A stretch of 64,000 bases of DNA from Amphiura filiformis (GCF_039555335.1 NC_092640.1:37207569-37271568); one strand, 5' to 3'. Counted from the stretch's first letter, positions 11,865 to 22,439 are shown. Notes: generated from the sequence alone by a model not told the origin. Numbers and translations: made by a program.

Positions 11865-14216
11865 CATGATGATGAAGATGATAATGATTATGACGATGAT
11901 GACGACGATGATGATGATGACTGTCAACCAGTTTGCTATACGCACCTGCGTATTATGTACGATAAAACAGACAACAGCCCGAAAGGTTGACTCAACATTT
12001 TGTTAGATGATTAGAAAAAATGAAGAGCAAAATAAAAATCACAATTAAAACATTTTTTACAATTTTCCACACTTTTTTCTTATAATTCTTAATGCCGCCC
12101 CTTCTTCTTCTGACGCCCTTTCCTTTTTGCCGCCCCTGCTTTAACATAGGGCCCAAAGCCCCCCCTCAATATTATACGCGCATATATGGAATTAATCTCA
12201 CCTTGTTATTTCCTTGTTCATCAAGTACATATACAAGACCAGTCCCCGGTATATCATATTGCAAGTACAACGTAGTCACCCACCATTGATAACCACCGTA
12301 ACCAGTGCCTTGTGTAACAATTCCAGATATAAAGACCGAGTCGATTAAATCAATCTGTATCCAAGGGTTATCCGGATCAGTGGCGCTGTTCGGAACCCAG
12401 CTCGTAGTACTATTATACCTTGCCTTAGGGACAGGGAACGTCGGTCCATGAACAGATGATACTGAAATTTGATCATCACTGATTGATCCATCTTCCATAC
12501 CAAGGGGCCTCAAGTACAGAACTGAAACACAATACGTCAGGAAGTTAATCACTTATTAAGACAATTGTTGCCGGTTAATGTCATTTTTACAAACCGGAGG
12601 AGATACAATTAAAAACTAAACTATCCAACAAATAATTCAGAGGAAACATTCACCGCATCGTTATGTTTTAGGCCCCTACATGTTTAGTGAAACTTTTGTC
12701 GGCCTTGCGTCCTGTATTCCGTAAGAGTACTTATCGTTAGGGTATAATAACTGTTTTATGAGAAGGTAAATAAATTACATATTACCTTCAACAATGAACG
12801 TCATAGACGCCATATTTCCAGCTAAGTCAATTGACGTGTAAATCACTGTTGTTTTACCATTGGGAAACACATCTTCGGGGTCATGACTGGACGTCAGGGT
12901 CTGGATACCTGAATTATCAGTAGCTACTGGAGGGGTCCAGGATGTTGACAAGATGACATCAGTCTTTGACAATATCGCTTGGTATATGTCAGAAATATTG
13001 CCAATAATTATCGGAGCTTCCTCGTCTACATAAGTATAATGTAAAATTCAAAACTGTATCCATCAAAGTTCGAGTGAAGGTACGCTGAAGTTTTTCAGGG
13101 ATCAAGTTTAAATACTTTAGTATTATCTAAGCGATGACAACTATAATGATTTAAACGTCTTTATACCACACACTGGCTGATACACAGTCTAAAGTCATTC
13201 TTGCGTGTACGGATATCATTGCAGGATAGTTTGATCCCGGAGTCAAATTCTATTCCGTTGAGCCACAAGTTGTCATTAATGATACTAATTATGGTAATCA
13301 TGACGTGGGATCAGTGTCAAGTTCTAAAAAGACACAGATATGTGAACCATCCTTACTCACAAAAGTAGTGTGTGAGCGACTGTTTGCTAGTCCAAAGGTT
13401 CGCTAAATCAAATGTAAGGTTCGATAATCCAAAATGTTTGCTAGTCCGAAAAATAACAATGTAATGATCGCTACTCCAAAAGTTTAGAGTTATGGTTAAC
13501 GTCGTGGTTAGAGTCAGGATAGGTTTATGGTTAGTGTTACTAATAAAGTGTTAGCGAACTTTCCGGTTATCGACCGGTATCCTTAGGACTAGCGATACAA
13601 GCCATGCGCATCGCACGTCTTTTATGAAAATGTAATGAAAGGTTTCCTCAATAGAACTAGGCTTATTTCTGCACAAACCTATTATGATAACAAGGAAAAA
13701 TTCTCTAGCTATATTTCCCGCAACGTCAGATGCCGTATAGTTTACCATCGTTTCACCAATGATGAACACATCTCCAGGAGTATGAGTAGACGTCACGGTT
13801 GGGGACCCTGCATTGTCTGTAGCGTTTGGTTCCAACCACGTTACAGCAGCTGCCCACTGCCCCGTAGTAGTATTTGCATAAATGTCATCAGGAATACCAA
13901 CTAATACGGGAGCCTCTGTATCTGAATATAGACAAATAAACTAACTGTAAAGTTGTGATGGGATCTGTAAAAACCTTTCACATTTGAGTTTTGTATCACG
14001 TCACTGTTTGTCACAACCCGTAAGTTGAATATCCTATACCAGTTCCTTGTTCTTTTTTTATTCTTTCGTCAGTGATTAGCACTTTGTATTCTTTATCACT
14101 CTTTAAAGTTGTTATTCGTCCTCTCAATTTATTGTTTCTTGATGTTGGGGTTTGCCTTACATTTGCTGAATAATCAAGTAAATAAGTAAAAAACAAAAAA
14201 AAAAAAAAAAAAAAAA

Positions 14217-14275
<59 letters not shown>

Positions 14276-17200
14276 ATATCCCAAATCTCACTCCAAATAC
14301 TATATTTTGCCTTAAATATTGATGTATTTTTTGATTCTTCGACGGTAGTCTCAACACAACAAAATACCTTTAATTGATACAATAAAATCTGCTATGATCG
14401 AATTGCCTGCGTCATCATTTGCTGTGTATGCTACCTTTGTGTCACCAATTGAAAACAAGTCTCCAGGTAAATGACTAGATGTTAGATAATGTTGACCAGA
14501 ATTGTCCATTGCAGTTGGTGGCAACCAGGTAACAGCTGATGTCGTTACGCCGGGGTCAGCACTCTGAGTTATGTCGTTGGGAATGTCATTTATGATAGGA
14601 TTTTCAGTATCTTAAAGGAGAAAAGGGGATCATATCAAAGATATTGTAATCGAATACCTGTATATTTGATTAGTGACGTGCCATATTTTATGTTAACTTT
14701 AAATGCTACAAGTCATGCTATGTGCTATATAATTTACTTATGACTAAGAGGAAATAGGGGAAACAAATTACTCTGTCAAAAGGATCCACAAATAAAATAA
14801 GAATAATAGGTCACTTTATTTAGGTTTTATATTATATGAATTATGAACAACCTTTGGGGAGATCGTTTTGAAGGCAAAATATCAGCTGCATTCGAACAAC
14901 GGTTTTTGCGATAGCAGATGGAACCGGTATGAAGCTTTTACTATCACTGGTATTATGTTTGAGTTTGTCTAAAGTGCTTAACTTAACTTCCGCTGTGAGT
15001 CAAATGTTATTTAAATCTCGACTTATATAAACTTGAATTTACTTGAAATTGTAAATTTAATTAGTACCAACCCATCACAGTGATATCAAATTGTGCGGTT
15101 TCCGTATTGGCAAACTTGTCAGTAGCAGTATAAGTTACAATGGAGCTCCCAATTAAAAAGGAATCTCCTGGATTTTGGCTCGATGTTACGATGACGGTAG
15201 AATTGGAATTATCAGAAGCAGATGGTGGATTCCAAATAACAGTGGCCGCTGGTAAGCCCGTGTCCGTACCCACTACTATATTTACTGGTATGTTGGTAAA
15301 TACGGGATTCTCAAAATCTGAGAGCAAGAAAATTAGTATGAGTTACTAAAATTGATAATGGTAAATCTCTGACACCTTGAATATACGAACAACTGGACAG
15401 AAAAAGAGCAAGGTATACCAACTTGATGTGGGGTAACAAGACAAATACAGACACAAATTAATGTAGGCACAAAAGTAGGTAAAGTTCGATATAGCCACAA
15501 AGTAAGTGAATTCCAAAGCACAGAAGTGTTAAACCTGTAAACACAACATGCATCAACGTGAATACAAAAGTGAACTGCATAAAGTGACCACAGACGGTGC
15601 ATTATACCATGGAAATGAGCAAATGTTCACTATCATGCTGCAACTAACCATCACCCATTTCACAGCTGTTCAGGTGTGTTATAAGGACAAAATTGGGTTT
15701 CTGATAAACACACCCACATAATAATGACAGTCTTTCTTTCCATGACACCTTGGGTGCAATAACAATTTTCGGAATTTTATCTTGTTACACAGCCAGTTTA
15801 TGCCAAGGCCCGCTGTTAAAACATATATAGATGATATAATGTTGTTCCAAAATATTCAGAGGAAAGAACACACTACACAACGACCCGTTACCTTTTACCG
15901 TTACCACAAACAATTCGGTGGCGCTGTTCCCAAATGAGTCAGTTGAAGTATACTCAACTAACGTAATGCCAATAGGAAATTGATCTCCAGGGCGATAATT
16001 GGATGTTAGAGTTTCTAAACCCGAGTTATCAGAAGCTGTTGGTAAAATCCAAGTGACAATAGCATATGCCGCACCTGCCGAAGTATTTTGGGTTATGTTC
16101 ATAGGTAGATTCATGATGACAGGTATCTGAAAATCTGAAAAGATGTTATAACAATAATAACATAATGACCAATTTATATTGCAAAAATAAGATTAATAAT
16201 ACTAGTAGTCTTTCGATTGGTGAGTTAATTGTACATCGTGTCCCAATAAAACAGAACCTTCATTGCGCCCTCTTTTTCTCCTATTTCTGGAAAGTTGATC
16301 AAATGTATTTTGGTATTTGGCATGTAAAGAAACCTAAACTCGTTAGCTTTAATAAACCAAAATAATTTGTTAAATCGGCTCACAATTTATGAAGATATGC
16401 CCTTTTAAAGAAATGTACACATTTTTCACTCTGTCCACTGATGAGGTTTGGCTACATCAAAGATTAAAACGAAACACATGGTTAATGACATGGATAGATA
16501 ATAGCATTAGGCTTTGAAACGCATTCACTATGAGCGAGGATCACCAGCTAGCCTCCAACCGTATTACTGCTGCATTCGCAAGTATACGGCGCACAAGAGG
16601 GGTACGCAATGCAATTTATGCAATGAGGACCTGGGGTGAAACATGTATTCGTCAAGGAGGCAACCAGGTAGAGGACAAATCAGCACAGTAAACTAACTTC
16701 AGAAGAACCAAGGACATACCAAACAGCCCTTTTCATCCCACAAAGAGAAAATAATATGTTGTAAATAAATAGAAAGCAAGAAACAACAAAGTAAGACAGT
16801 AAGAAACATAACAAAACAAAAAGACAAAAATGACCAAGAAAAAATAAGTTTAATTGCAAGTATAGCAAGAGAAGTCCCATCCCACATCCATTTTGCCAAC
16901 AAGTTTATGACACTTAACACAATCCATAGCCCATAGGCCCACCGGTAAAGGCCATTCCCTAAATAAAGTTATTTTATAAAGTTATCATTGCGGAATGCTT
17001 GATATTCATGTTTGGTACGTGGTCTCCTTTTTAATTTTGAAAATAGCATATCTTCAAAAGTTGTGGGCCGATTGAAATATTTCTTTCGGTTTATTAAAGC
17101 TAACGAATGAAAGATTCTTCATATACCAAAATATATTTGATTATCTTTTCAGAAATAGGAGAAAAGGAGTTTGTATATCTTATACGTATACCTGCTAATC

Positions 17201-20196
17201 TATCAGTTAAAAGTTAACAGACGCTTTGTTTCAAACATTCGGGAATGCTTGGTAAGCAGCTGGTTTCACCCTACTTGCGACACCCAAACATGCCCAAATG
17301 ACCACCAGAGCTTCATGACATTAAATAATACTTACCTATAGAACATGTGTCACCTCTAACACCACTGGGACATGTACAGTTAAAAGAATGAAATCCATCT
17401 TCACAAGATCCGCCGTTATAGCAAGGGTTAGGATCGCAATCATTGCCATCTGTAATCCAAAAGGAATTATGTAGTAAATTGATTATCGCTTGGGCTCTTT
17501 GGCATCTCGATAATGTGTTATACCAAACAAACCATAAATGTTATACTCTTTTCTTTTGCAACATAAAGAAAAACGCAAACGACTTCAGTCACCTCACCGA
17601 CTCCCTCTCTTGCTGTTTCCTTTTTTCTCACTATTTCACGCTCAGGACACAATAATATTGAAGACCTGAGCGCAAGAAGACCGTAAGTACACTTGGCCCC
17701 TCAACATGTATACTTTAAAGTTACGTATACTTTCTTAGGGTTTTATAATGTTTAATACATGTTTCAGGGTGAAAACATCATGAAAGGTTGTGAAAGATTT
17801 GTTTTGGCCCCTGAACATGTATAAAACATTACCAAACTATACGAATCTATACGCAACTTTAGTGTATACATGTTGAGGGGCCAAGTGGACTTCTGATCTT
17901 TTTGCGCTCAGGTCTTCAATTTACTGAACGGTAACAGAAATACTGCCCAGCTTTTCTTGAGTCAGTTTTCATGAGCATGTTGACTACAGATACTGTTTTC
18001 ATGCCAAAAATATCCCAACAATATGGGAAGTTGTGGGAATGCAAATTTTGACCAATTAAATTCCATATTTTGTAAAATATATATACATTTTACATTTTTG
18101 AGAGAAGTAGTATTAAGGATACGATACATGATTTACCGACAAGTGACTCATTTCGGAATGCGATCATGAATTTTGAAGAAAAAAAAGTTTCCACAGGCTT
18201 CGTCGGGACTCGAACCAGCGATTCTAAACTTCCTTCGATTACGCGTCTAGCGCTTTACCGCTCGGCCACCGTGGCAGTTGAGCGGAAACGTGTGATGATA
18301 AAAGATAAATCTCATAATGCCACCGTCATAATGCCTTTTGTTTACTAAAAAAGACGCGTTTTGTAAAGATAGATTAGCCGTTTTATGCATAAATAGCACG
18401 AACGTTTGGGAAAGGTTTCAAACAAAAAATAAAGACACTGATGTGATGATGAAATTGCGTAAGTCGGGAATTATCTGCGTCGCAATGTTTTGTTTTGGTT
18501 TTAGGAATGTGACCTTAAAATTTACGACTTCATAACATTATCATTCGAAATAAACAAAAGATATTTCAACACTATAAGTCCTCATTCTTTCTCTAGAATG
18601 TTTTGTACATGTATGTGAAATAGCTTCAACAATGGTTCGCTGCATAATGGTAAAAATAGCCTTGACCTAAAAAAGGGCGAGAGGTACCATATTTACGGAT
18701 TCAGGCTAAATTTAAAATTGATATAAAACGTTTTCTTTTTGATCGATTACAAAAATTAATTTTTGTCGTATAAAGAAATTGTATCTGGTGTGAATTACAC
18801 TACAGTTTTTATTCCTAGGGCTCTTTGACTTCTTCAAATATTTTTTTTAATGATAGCGTGAATCCCCTGGCCCTCTATAATTACGCACAAAAGATCGACC
18901 GTTGTGACTGTAGATCCATAAGATGTAATGGTAACTAGTTATGGTTTAAAAATGATATTGTCTAAAAATGTTTTGGAGTTATTTCAAAACATTTCTATTC
19001 CGATGGTTGTGTTTGCATATTTTCCTGCGTCATTTCCTTTCCGCCCTCGTTGCTTCAAAAGATGCAGTGAGAATAAAGCTTTAAAATATCCTGCCAAATG
19101 TAATCCTGCGTACATCTGCGCTTACATAGTTGTTGAATAAAAACAAGATAAATAAATGAAGAAGTAAGCAGCATGCAGACTCCGAGTATTAGACATACAA
19201 TATTGTATGTAACATATCTACGTTATTTAATCTATTGCCATTCTATTTCCAGTAATGTTTAAGTTCTAACGAATGTTTGATGACGTGAAATCGATAATAT
19301 ATTACGTATAATATCTGGTAGAAATATATTATCGATTTTACGTCATCAAACATTCGTTAGAACTTAAACATTACTTGAAATAGAATGGGAATAGATTAAA
19401 TAACGTAGACATGTTACATATAATATTGTACGTCTAATAAAAAGTCTGCATACTGCTGTATACCTGGAATTTCGCAAGTAACCTGCAAATATTTCCTAAT
19501 CTGGTTAACGTCTTTAACAACAACACCGTCCTTCTTTCCTCCAAATTTAAGACTTGTACAAAGACAGGGGTCCATATCAGTCAAGGTCATATGTAAATGA
19601 CGTTGATTACCAATACTACTACCAGCATAACATTTCTCTCCTCTTATTAAATAAATTGCTCCACCTAAGAGACCAAGAGAAACATTAAAATTGCAATTAT
19701 TTTTTTTGTTTCAAAAATTATATTTTGGCATATTTGTAATGTTTACCCATACATAACTTACACCTAATGGAAATTAGCCACATTGTTTGTAGGATAACAA
19801 TTGGAATTTTTAAGACATTAAATCCACCATAGAACTCCACAGTTAACCAGCGAAGAGCACGATAAGAGTATGAGTTTTGTTTTCATTTTATCTCATTACT
19901 ATGAGCAGAAAAACTCCACGACAGTTGTAACTAATACTGTTTCATTATATTTGGCAAACGAATACCAAAATTAAAATTTGACTGAAACTGCTTCGCCCTT
20001 TGTTTCTCTTCACATTTTTATCATGTTTACTTCCTTTTGTAAGTTGAAGAAAATAACCTTATGGGAATTATTTTAGACTATTCTTCACTTTCGCGCTATT
20101 CCTGCAAAGTATATGTTTTACGCTTTGGCGAGTATCATTGATAGATATTTAGACATAATTGTACTTACAAAGAAGCATAACCAACAGTCCTGCCAT
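11241..20196 (-). CDS. Gene A: secreted EGF-HYR(x5)-F5/8C protein, ten exons (full gene span)
   Basis: Manual splicing gives ten exons: 20169-20196, 19464-19664, 17336-17449, 15892-16134, 15072-15317, 14368-14610, 13679-13921, 12786-13025, 12202-12521 and 11241-11396. They sum to 2034 bp (677 aa plus stop) with compatible phases throughout: phase 1 at every junction, phase 0 at the last. Order: signal peptide (MAGLLVMLL then a hydrophobic run), a four-cysteine N-terminal region, one EGF, five HYR domains and one F5/8 type C domain. The protein should be secreted. HYR domains have an Ig-like fold and occur in adhesive matrix proteins such as hyalin. F5/8C domains often bind carbohydrate or phospholipid. 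An extracellular adhesion or recognition role is inferred. Gene B is a tandem paralogue with the same exon plan. No exact named homologue is recognised. Confidence 0.85.
11565..11698. repeat. (TAA)n microsatellite
   Basis: About 130 bp of near-perfect TAA repeats, flanked by short inverted TTA repeats, in the last intron of gene A. Confidence 0.95.
11706..11932. repeat. (GAT)n/(GAC)n imperfect microsatellite
   Basis: About 225 bp of interrupted GATGAC and GATGAT repeats. It lies in the gene A intron between the two F5/8C exons. The equivalent intron of gene B also holds ATC/GAT arrays (26348-26447 and 26630-26690), so the array may predate the duplication. Confidence 0.9.
12202..12521 (-). 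CDS. Gene A exon 9: N-terminal part of F5/8C
   Basis: Minus-strand exon of 320 bp between a TGTTTCAG acceptor and an AAG|GTGAGA donor. It encodes LYLRPLGMEDGSI, then WVPNSATDPDNPWIQIDL, VTQGTGYGGYQWWVTTLYLQY and EQGNNK. These are signature positions of F5/8C domains (PLGMExG, PWxQIDL, TQG, WVTxYxLQY, GNxK). The upstream junction is phase 1 and the downstream junction phase 0, which joins directly to exon 10. Confidence 0.92.
12786..13025 (-). CDS. Gene A exon 8: HYR domain 5
   Basis: Exon of 240 bp, phase 1 at both ends, encoding one HYR domain (DEEAPIIIG ... WTPPVATDNSG ... FPNGKTTVIYTSIDLAGN). The acceptor is TATGTAG and the donor GAAG|GTAATA. Compared with the equivalent exon of gene B it carries one extra codon near the start. 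Confidence 0.9.
13360..13590. repeat. Dispersed element with TAGTCCGAA motifs
   Basis: Repeated CTAGTCCAAAG and CTAGTCCGAAA motifs, then GGTTAGAG/GGTTAGTG runs and an inverted CCTTAGGACTAGCGATA at the end. It resembles the element at 5306-5720. It lies in the gene A intron between HYR4 and HYR5. Confidence 0.5.
13679..13921 (-). CDS. Gene A exon 7: HYR domain 4
   Basis: Exon of 243 bp, phase 1-1, encoding DTEAPVLVGIP, then WLEPNATDNAGSPTVTS and TPGDVFIIGETMVNYTASD. The acceptor is ATTCAG and the donor ATAG|GTTTGT. It is highly similar to gene B exon 7 (30847-31089). Confidence 0.9.
14190..14277. repeat. (AAAT)n microsatellite with poly(A) start
   Basis: Tetranucleotide array in the intron between HYR3 and HYR4, about 90 bp from the HYR3 splice donor. 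The orthologous intron of gene B carries the same motif at 31646-31769, also about 75 bp from the HYR3 donor. Confidence 0.9.
14368..14610 (-). CDS. Gene A exon 6: HYR domain 3
   Basis: Exon of 243 bp, phase 1-1, encoding DTENPIINDIPNDITQSADPG, then WLPPTAMDNSG and LPGDLFSIGDTKVAYTANDDAGN. The acceptor is TTTAAG and the donor AAAG|GTATTT. It pairs with gene B exon 6 (31844-32086). Confidence 0.9.
15072..15317 (-). CDS. Gene A exon 5: HYR domain 2
   Basis: Exon of 246 bp, phase 1-1, encoding DFENPVFTNIPVNIVVGTDTG, then WNPPSASDNSNSTVIVTS and GDSFLIGSSIVTYTATDKFAN. The donor GATGG|GTTGGT is chosen because a GT 4 bp further on would break the phase. The flanking intron also resembles that of gene B (both contain a GGTATACCAACTTGATGTGG stretch), so the duplication included introns. 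Confidence 0.9.
15892..16134 (-). CDS. Gene A exon 4: HYR domain 1
   Basis: Exon of 243 bp, phase 1-1, encoding DFQIPVIMNLPMNITQNTSAG, then WILPTASDNSGLETLTSNY and PGDQFPIGITLVEYTSTDSFGN. The acceptor is TTTTCAG and the donor AAAG|GTAACG. There are several NxS/T sequons, consistent with secretion. Confidence 0.9.
16230..17200. mobile_element. DNA element with long, diverged terminal inverted repeats
   Basis: About 16278-16405 and 17045-17172 are inverted copies. Shared landmarks are CTCCTATTTCTG, ATTTTGGTAT and CGTTAGCTTTAATAAACC on one strand. The roughly 640-bp interior contains a 53-codon open frame at 16530-16691 (MSEDHQLASN...) with no recognised family. It is probably a non-autonomous or decayed DNA transposon in gene A intron 3. 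Confidence 0.45.
17336..17449 (-). CDS. Gene A exon 3: EGF-like domain
   Basis: Exon of 114 bp, phase 1-1, encoding a complete six-cysteine EGF module (NDCDPNPCYNGGSC ... FNCTCPSGVRGDTC). It lacks the DxxEC calcium-binding start seen in the gene B EGF. Acceptor ATTACAG, donor ATAG|GTAAGTA. Confidence 0.92.
   Translation of the reverse strand: MAMIAILTLAITADLVKMDFILLTVHVPVVLEVTHVL
17660..17917. mobile_element. MITE family M1, copy 1
   Basis: 258-bp palindromic element with termini GAAGACCTGAGCGCAAGAAG and its complement, complementary through most of its length. Copies 2 and 3 lie at 35337-35593 and 39625-39887. The flanks are TATT and AATT, an imperfect 4-bp duplication. It is in gene A intron 2. 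Confidence 0.85.
18197..18276 (-). ncRNA. Degenerate tRNA-like sequence (tRNA pseudogene or SINE head)
   Basis: The minus strand contains an A-box-like GGTGGCCGAGCGGTAAAGC and a B-box GGTTCGAGTCCC with class II (Leu/Ser) spacing, followed by a T-rich run. The acceptor ends do not pair and the anticodon stem is broken, so it is not a functional tRNA. It is probably tRNA-derived. It lies in gene A intron 2. Confidence 0.4.
18300..19166. other. Gene A intron 2 sequence, no feature seen
   Basis: AT-rich intronic DNA between the tRNA-like sequence and the foldback next to exon 2. No domain, repeat unit or splice-bounded exon is supported. Confidence 0.4.
19167..19457. mobile_element. 291-bp foldback element abutting a splice donor
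   Basis: Two long inverted arms (about 19167-19302 and 19320-19457) share AACGAATGTTTGATGACGT, CCATTCTATTTC and the terminal AGCAGYATGCAGACT. The element ends 6 bp from the gene A exon 2 donor, so nearly all intron sequence past GTATAC belongs to it. Flanking duplications are unclear. Confidence 0.8.
19464..19664 (-). CDS. Gene A exon 2: N-terminal cysteine-bearing domain
   Basis: Exon of 201 bp, phase 1-1, encoding the end of the signal peptide and a domain of about 55 residues: EKCYAGSSIG ... MTLTDMDPCLCTSLKFGG ... VNQIRKYLQVTCEIP. Four cysteines occur as CY, CxC and a final C. Gene B exon 2 shows the same pattern (CY ... LTL ... CxC ... LDALDTFLxxxxxC) with low identity elsewhere. I do not recognise the domain. 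Confidence 0.8.
20169..20196 (-). CDS. Gene A exon 1: start codon and signal peptide
   Basis: A 28-bp coding exon: ATG then GLLVMLL-type hydrophobic residues, ending at a strong donor (TTT|GTAAGTAC) in phase 1. Joined to exon 2 it gives MAGLLVMLLCGAIYLIRG, a credible signal sequence. The start is chosen because it is the only ATG that opens directly into a phase-1 donor ahead of exon 2. A 75-bp tandem repeat begins 40 bp upstream. Confidence 0.75.
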
Positions 20197-20235
20197 AATG
20201 TCACTTTACCTTCGGGGCTTCAATAATGACACTTG

Positions 20236-20560
20236 TCCGCAGACAATTGAGATGCGTCGGATCCGAAGAAAATTGATAATAATGAAGAAGCGTCGGATAA
20301 TTTGCATGTCCGTAGATTGAATTGGGATGCGTCGGACCCGTAGACAATTGATGATAATGAAGAAGCGTCGGATAATTTGCAGGTCCGTAGATTGAATTGG
20401 GATGCGTCGGACCCGTAGACAATTGATGATAATGAAGAAGCGTCGGATAATTTGCAGGTCCGTAGATTGAATTGGGATGCGTCGGACCCGTAGACAATTG
20501 ATGATAATGAAGATGCGTCTGATAATTTGCAGGTCCGTAGATTGAATTGGGATGCGTCGG
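20236..20560 (-). repeat. 75-bp minisatellite directly upstream of gene A
   Basis: Units begin GATGCGTCGG at 20251, 20326, 20401, 20476 and 20551, giving four full 75-bp copies plus partials, nearly identical. Because 75 is a multiple of three, the minus strand reads as 25-residue repeats (PTHPNSIYG ... LLHYHQLSTG) in an open frame that ends with TGA four bases before the gene A ATG. This region must be promoter or 5' leader of gene A. Coding use of the repeat is unsupported. Confidence 0.9.
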
Positions 20561-20934
20561 GTAGTTGTAAGACAGTGTAAATTTCTTTAGTGTACATTCA
20601 ATTGACAATCCACTTTTGAATCACATGCATAGGCATATACAGCAACTGGTTATATTTTGCCTTCCGGGTAAGATTATCGTATAGTTAAGTAAGCGTCAGT
20701 CCCGTTTAGCATAAATACAGTTTATGATTAAATACAGTTTATGTCATGGAAAGAGTTGGAAACATTTTAATGATGTACTTCACTCAACCAAAGGACTAGC
20801 CTAGTGTTTTGCTAACCTGTGAAAGGCAATGAAACAAGTTGAACTTGTACTTCCTAATTAATTAATCTGTCACAGACTCTGAATACGATTGTAATTAATT
20901 TATGATTAAAACAGTTAGTGCAGATGTGCTCTAG

Positions 20935-21300
20935 CTTAAGGGTAGACGAGGTATTGTTGGTCGAAGCAACCTAAAAATCGATTTTCATTATTTAGATCAA
21001 TATATTATTGAAAATTAACACCTTGATGTCTTGCAAAAGTTCATTCTACAAATCGTATACTCTGCAAACTTGCTTAATTTATTGTTGTTAATTAGTTATG
21101 TACGTTTTACAAAAGTGTTGTTGTTTCAGCCCTCTTCACAACTCAAGAACCGCAGAACCTATAAAAGTATATCTGTGATATTCTAATTCTTCTACACGCT
21201 CGTTATGAATTGAGCAATGCAGTTTTTGCCAAAGTTCACTACCATTCGTAAGATGCTGTGAACTACCAAATCACAACAGTTTAAAATAATTAATAACCTT
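20935..21300 (+). repeat. Dispersed repeat R1, copy 1
   Basis: Starts near GGGTAGACGAGGTATTGTTG and runs through TTGCAAAAGTTCATTCTACAAATC and TGTTTCAGCCCTCTT. A close inverted copy lies at 23143-23515 and a shorter direct copy at 28205-28480. Copies 1 and 2 bracket the decayed GPCR duplicate. Confidence 0.8.
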
Positions 21301-21486
21301 AATGCGAGCGATTGAATGATCATCTCTGCCTTATTGATTACCTTTTGGATTGCGATGTTTTGTTCATGTGTCCCAGCAAACATTACACAATCGGCCCGAT
21401 ACTGGCTCTAAGGGTGGCTGCAGACTCCATTATGTTACGTATAATATTTGATGTATAATACTTTTCGTGACGTCAAAAAGTTATTA

Positions 21487-21690
21487 TTGTACACCCAAGT
21501 ATTGTTTTCAGTAACACCATACCAATTCTGGATCAAAAGGTAGCAGATAACTATAATTATGTTTCTACAAGAAATCACGGCCATACTACCCATTCCGTTT
21601 ATGGTCGTATACTCACCAATTTGGTATTTCTCTTATAGCCATTCTCCGAGCGAACAATTTGAGAAATGCCGTAAATGCAGTGATGGTCGT
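21487..21690 (+). pseudogene. Truncated duplicate of the class A GPCR
   Basis: Aligns with 4016-4205 of the intact receptor (residues about 17-80, the N-terminus through TM1 into TM2), sharing TCAAGAAATCACGGCCATACTACCC-type blocks at high identity. Compared with the intact gene it has a 4-bp deletion after ATGGTCGT (near 21607), a 2-bp insertion before AGCCATTCTCC (near 21638) and smaller changes. The rest of the gene is missing. Downstream blocks at 22990-23140 and 23690-23770 match the GPCR's own 3' flank, so this is the remains of a duplicated locus rather than a processed copy. Confidence 0.85.
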
Positions 21691-22089
21691 AATAGACCAG
21701 ATTAAAACTGAGCTAAGAACTACTTGGAGAGCAAGAAATTCTTATATGGTTTATCTGGACCAGTTTTGCATGGGGAACAAGAATTTGTTGGGTAAAAGGC
21801 CCATAACCTGAGAAATTTTCTGTGAGGGCGCTTTGTTTCTTCAAAATGGCAGCCAAAATCCAATGAAAAACATATATGGTTAAATTAGTCACTTTAGGGG
21901 CATATTTAACCAGATTTTGGATTTTTATTGATAGCAATAATGTACTACTTCCATTGTTTCCCTCTGTATATTAGTCCTATAGGCACCCAGACGAACACCA
22001 TATATTTATGTATGCAGGTCAGATGTAATATTAAAGAAACACAATGTAACAAACCTAATTATTCCGAAACATAAGTATTGTGCGTATTT

Positions 22090-22093
22090 TCAC

Positions 22094-22164
<71 letters not shown>

Positions 22165-22184
22165 CTTACTTACTTACTTACTTT

Positions 22185-22267
<83 letters not shown>

Positions 22268-22307
22268 GCTTACTTACTTACTTACTTACTTACTTGCCGC
22301 TTACTTG

Positions 22308-22345
<38 letters not shown>

Positions 22346-22398
22346 ACTTACCTACTACCTACTTACTTGCTTACTTACTTACTTACTTACCTACTTAC

Positions 22399-22431
<33 letters not shown>

Positions 22432-22432
22432 C
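22090..22432. repeat. (TTTA)n/(CTTA)n microsatellite
   Basis: About 340 bp. TTTA repeats grade into CTTA repeats, with a few TGCTTA variants. Open frames across it are repeat artefacts. Confidence 0.97.
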
Positions 22433-22439
22433 CATAATA

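Noticed and set aside
20201-20608. Repeat protein of 25-residue units, or a CRISPR-like array
   Set aside because: Head-to-tail 75-bp minisatellite with no unique spacers, no initiation context of its own, and open in two frames only because 75 is divisible by three.
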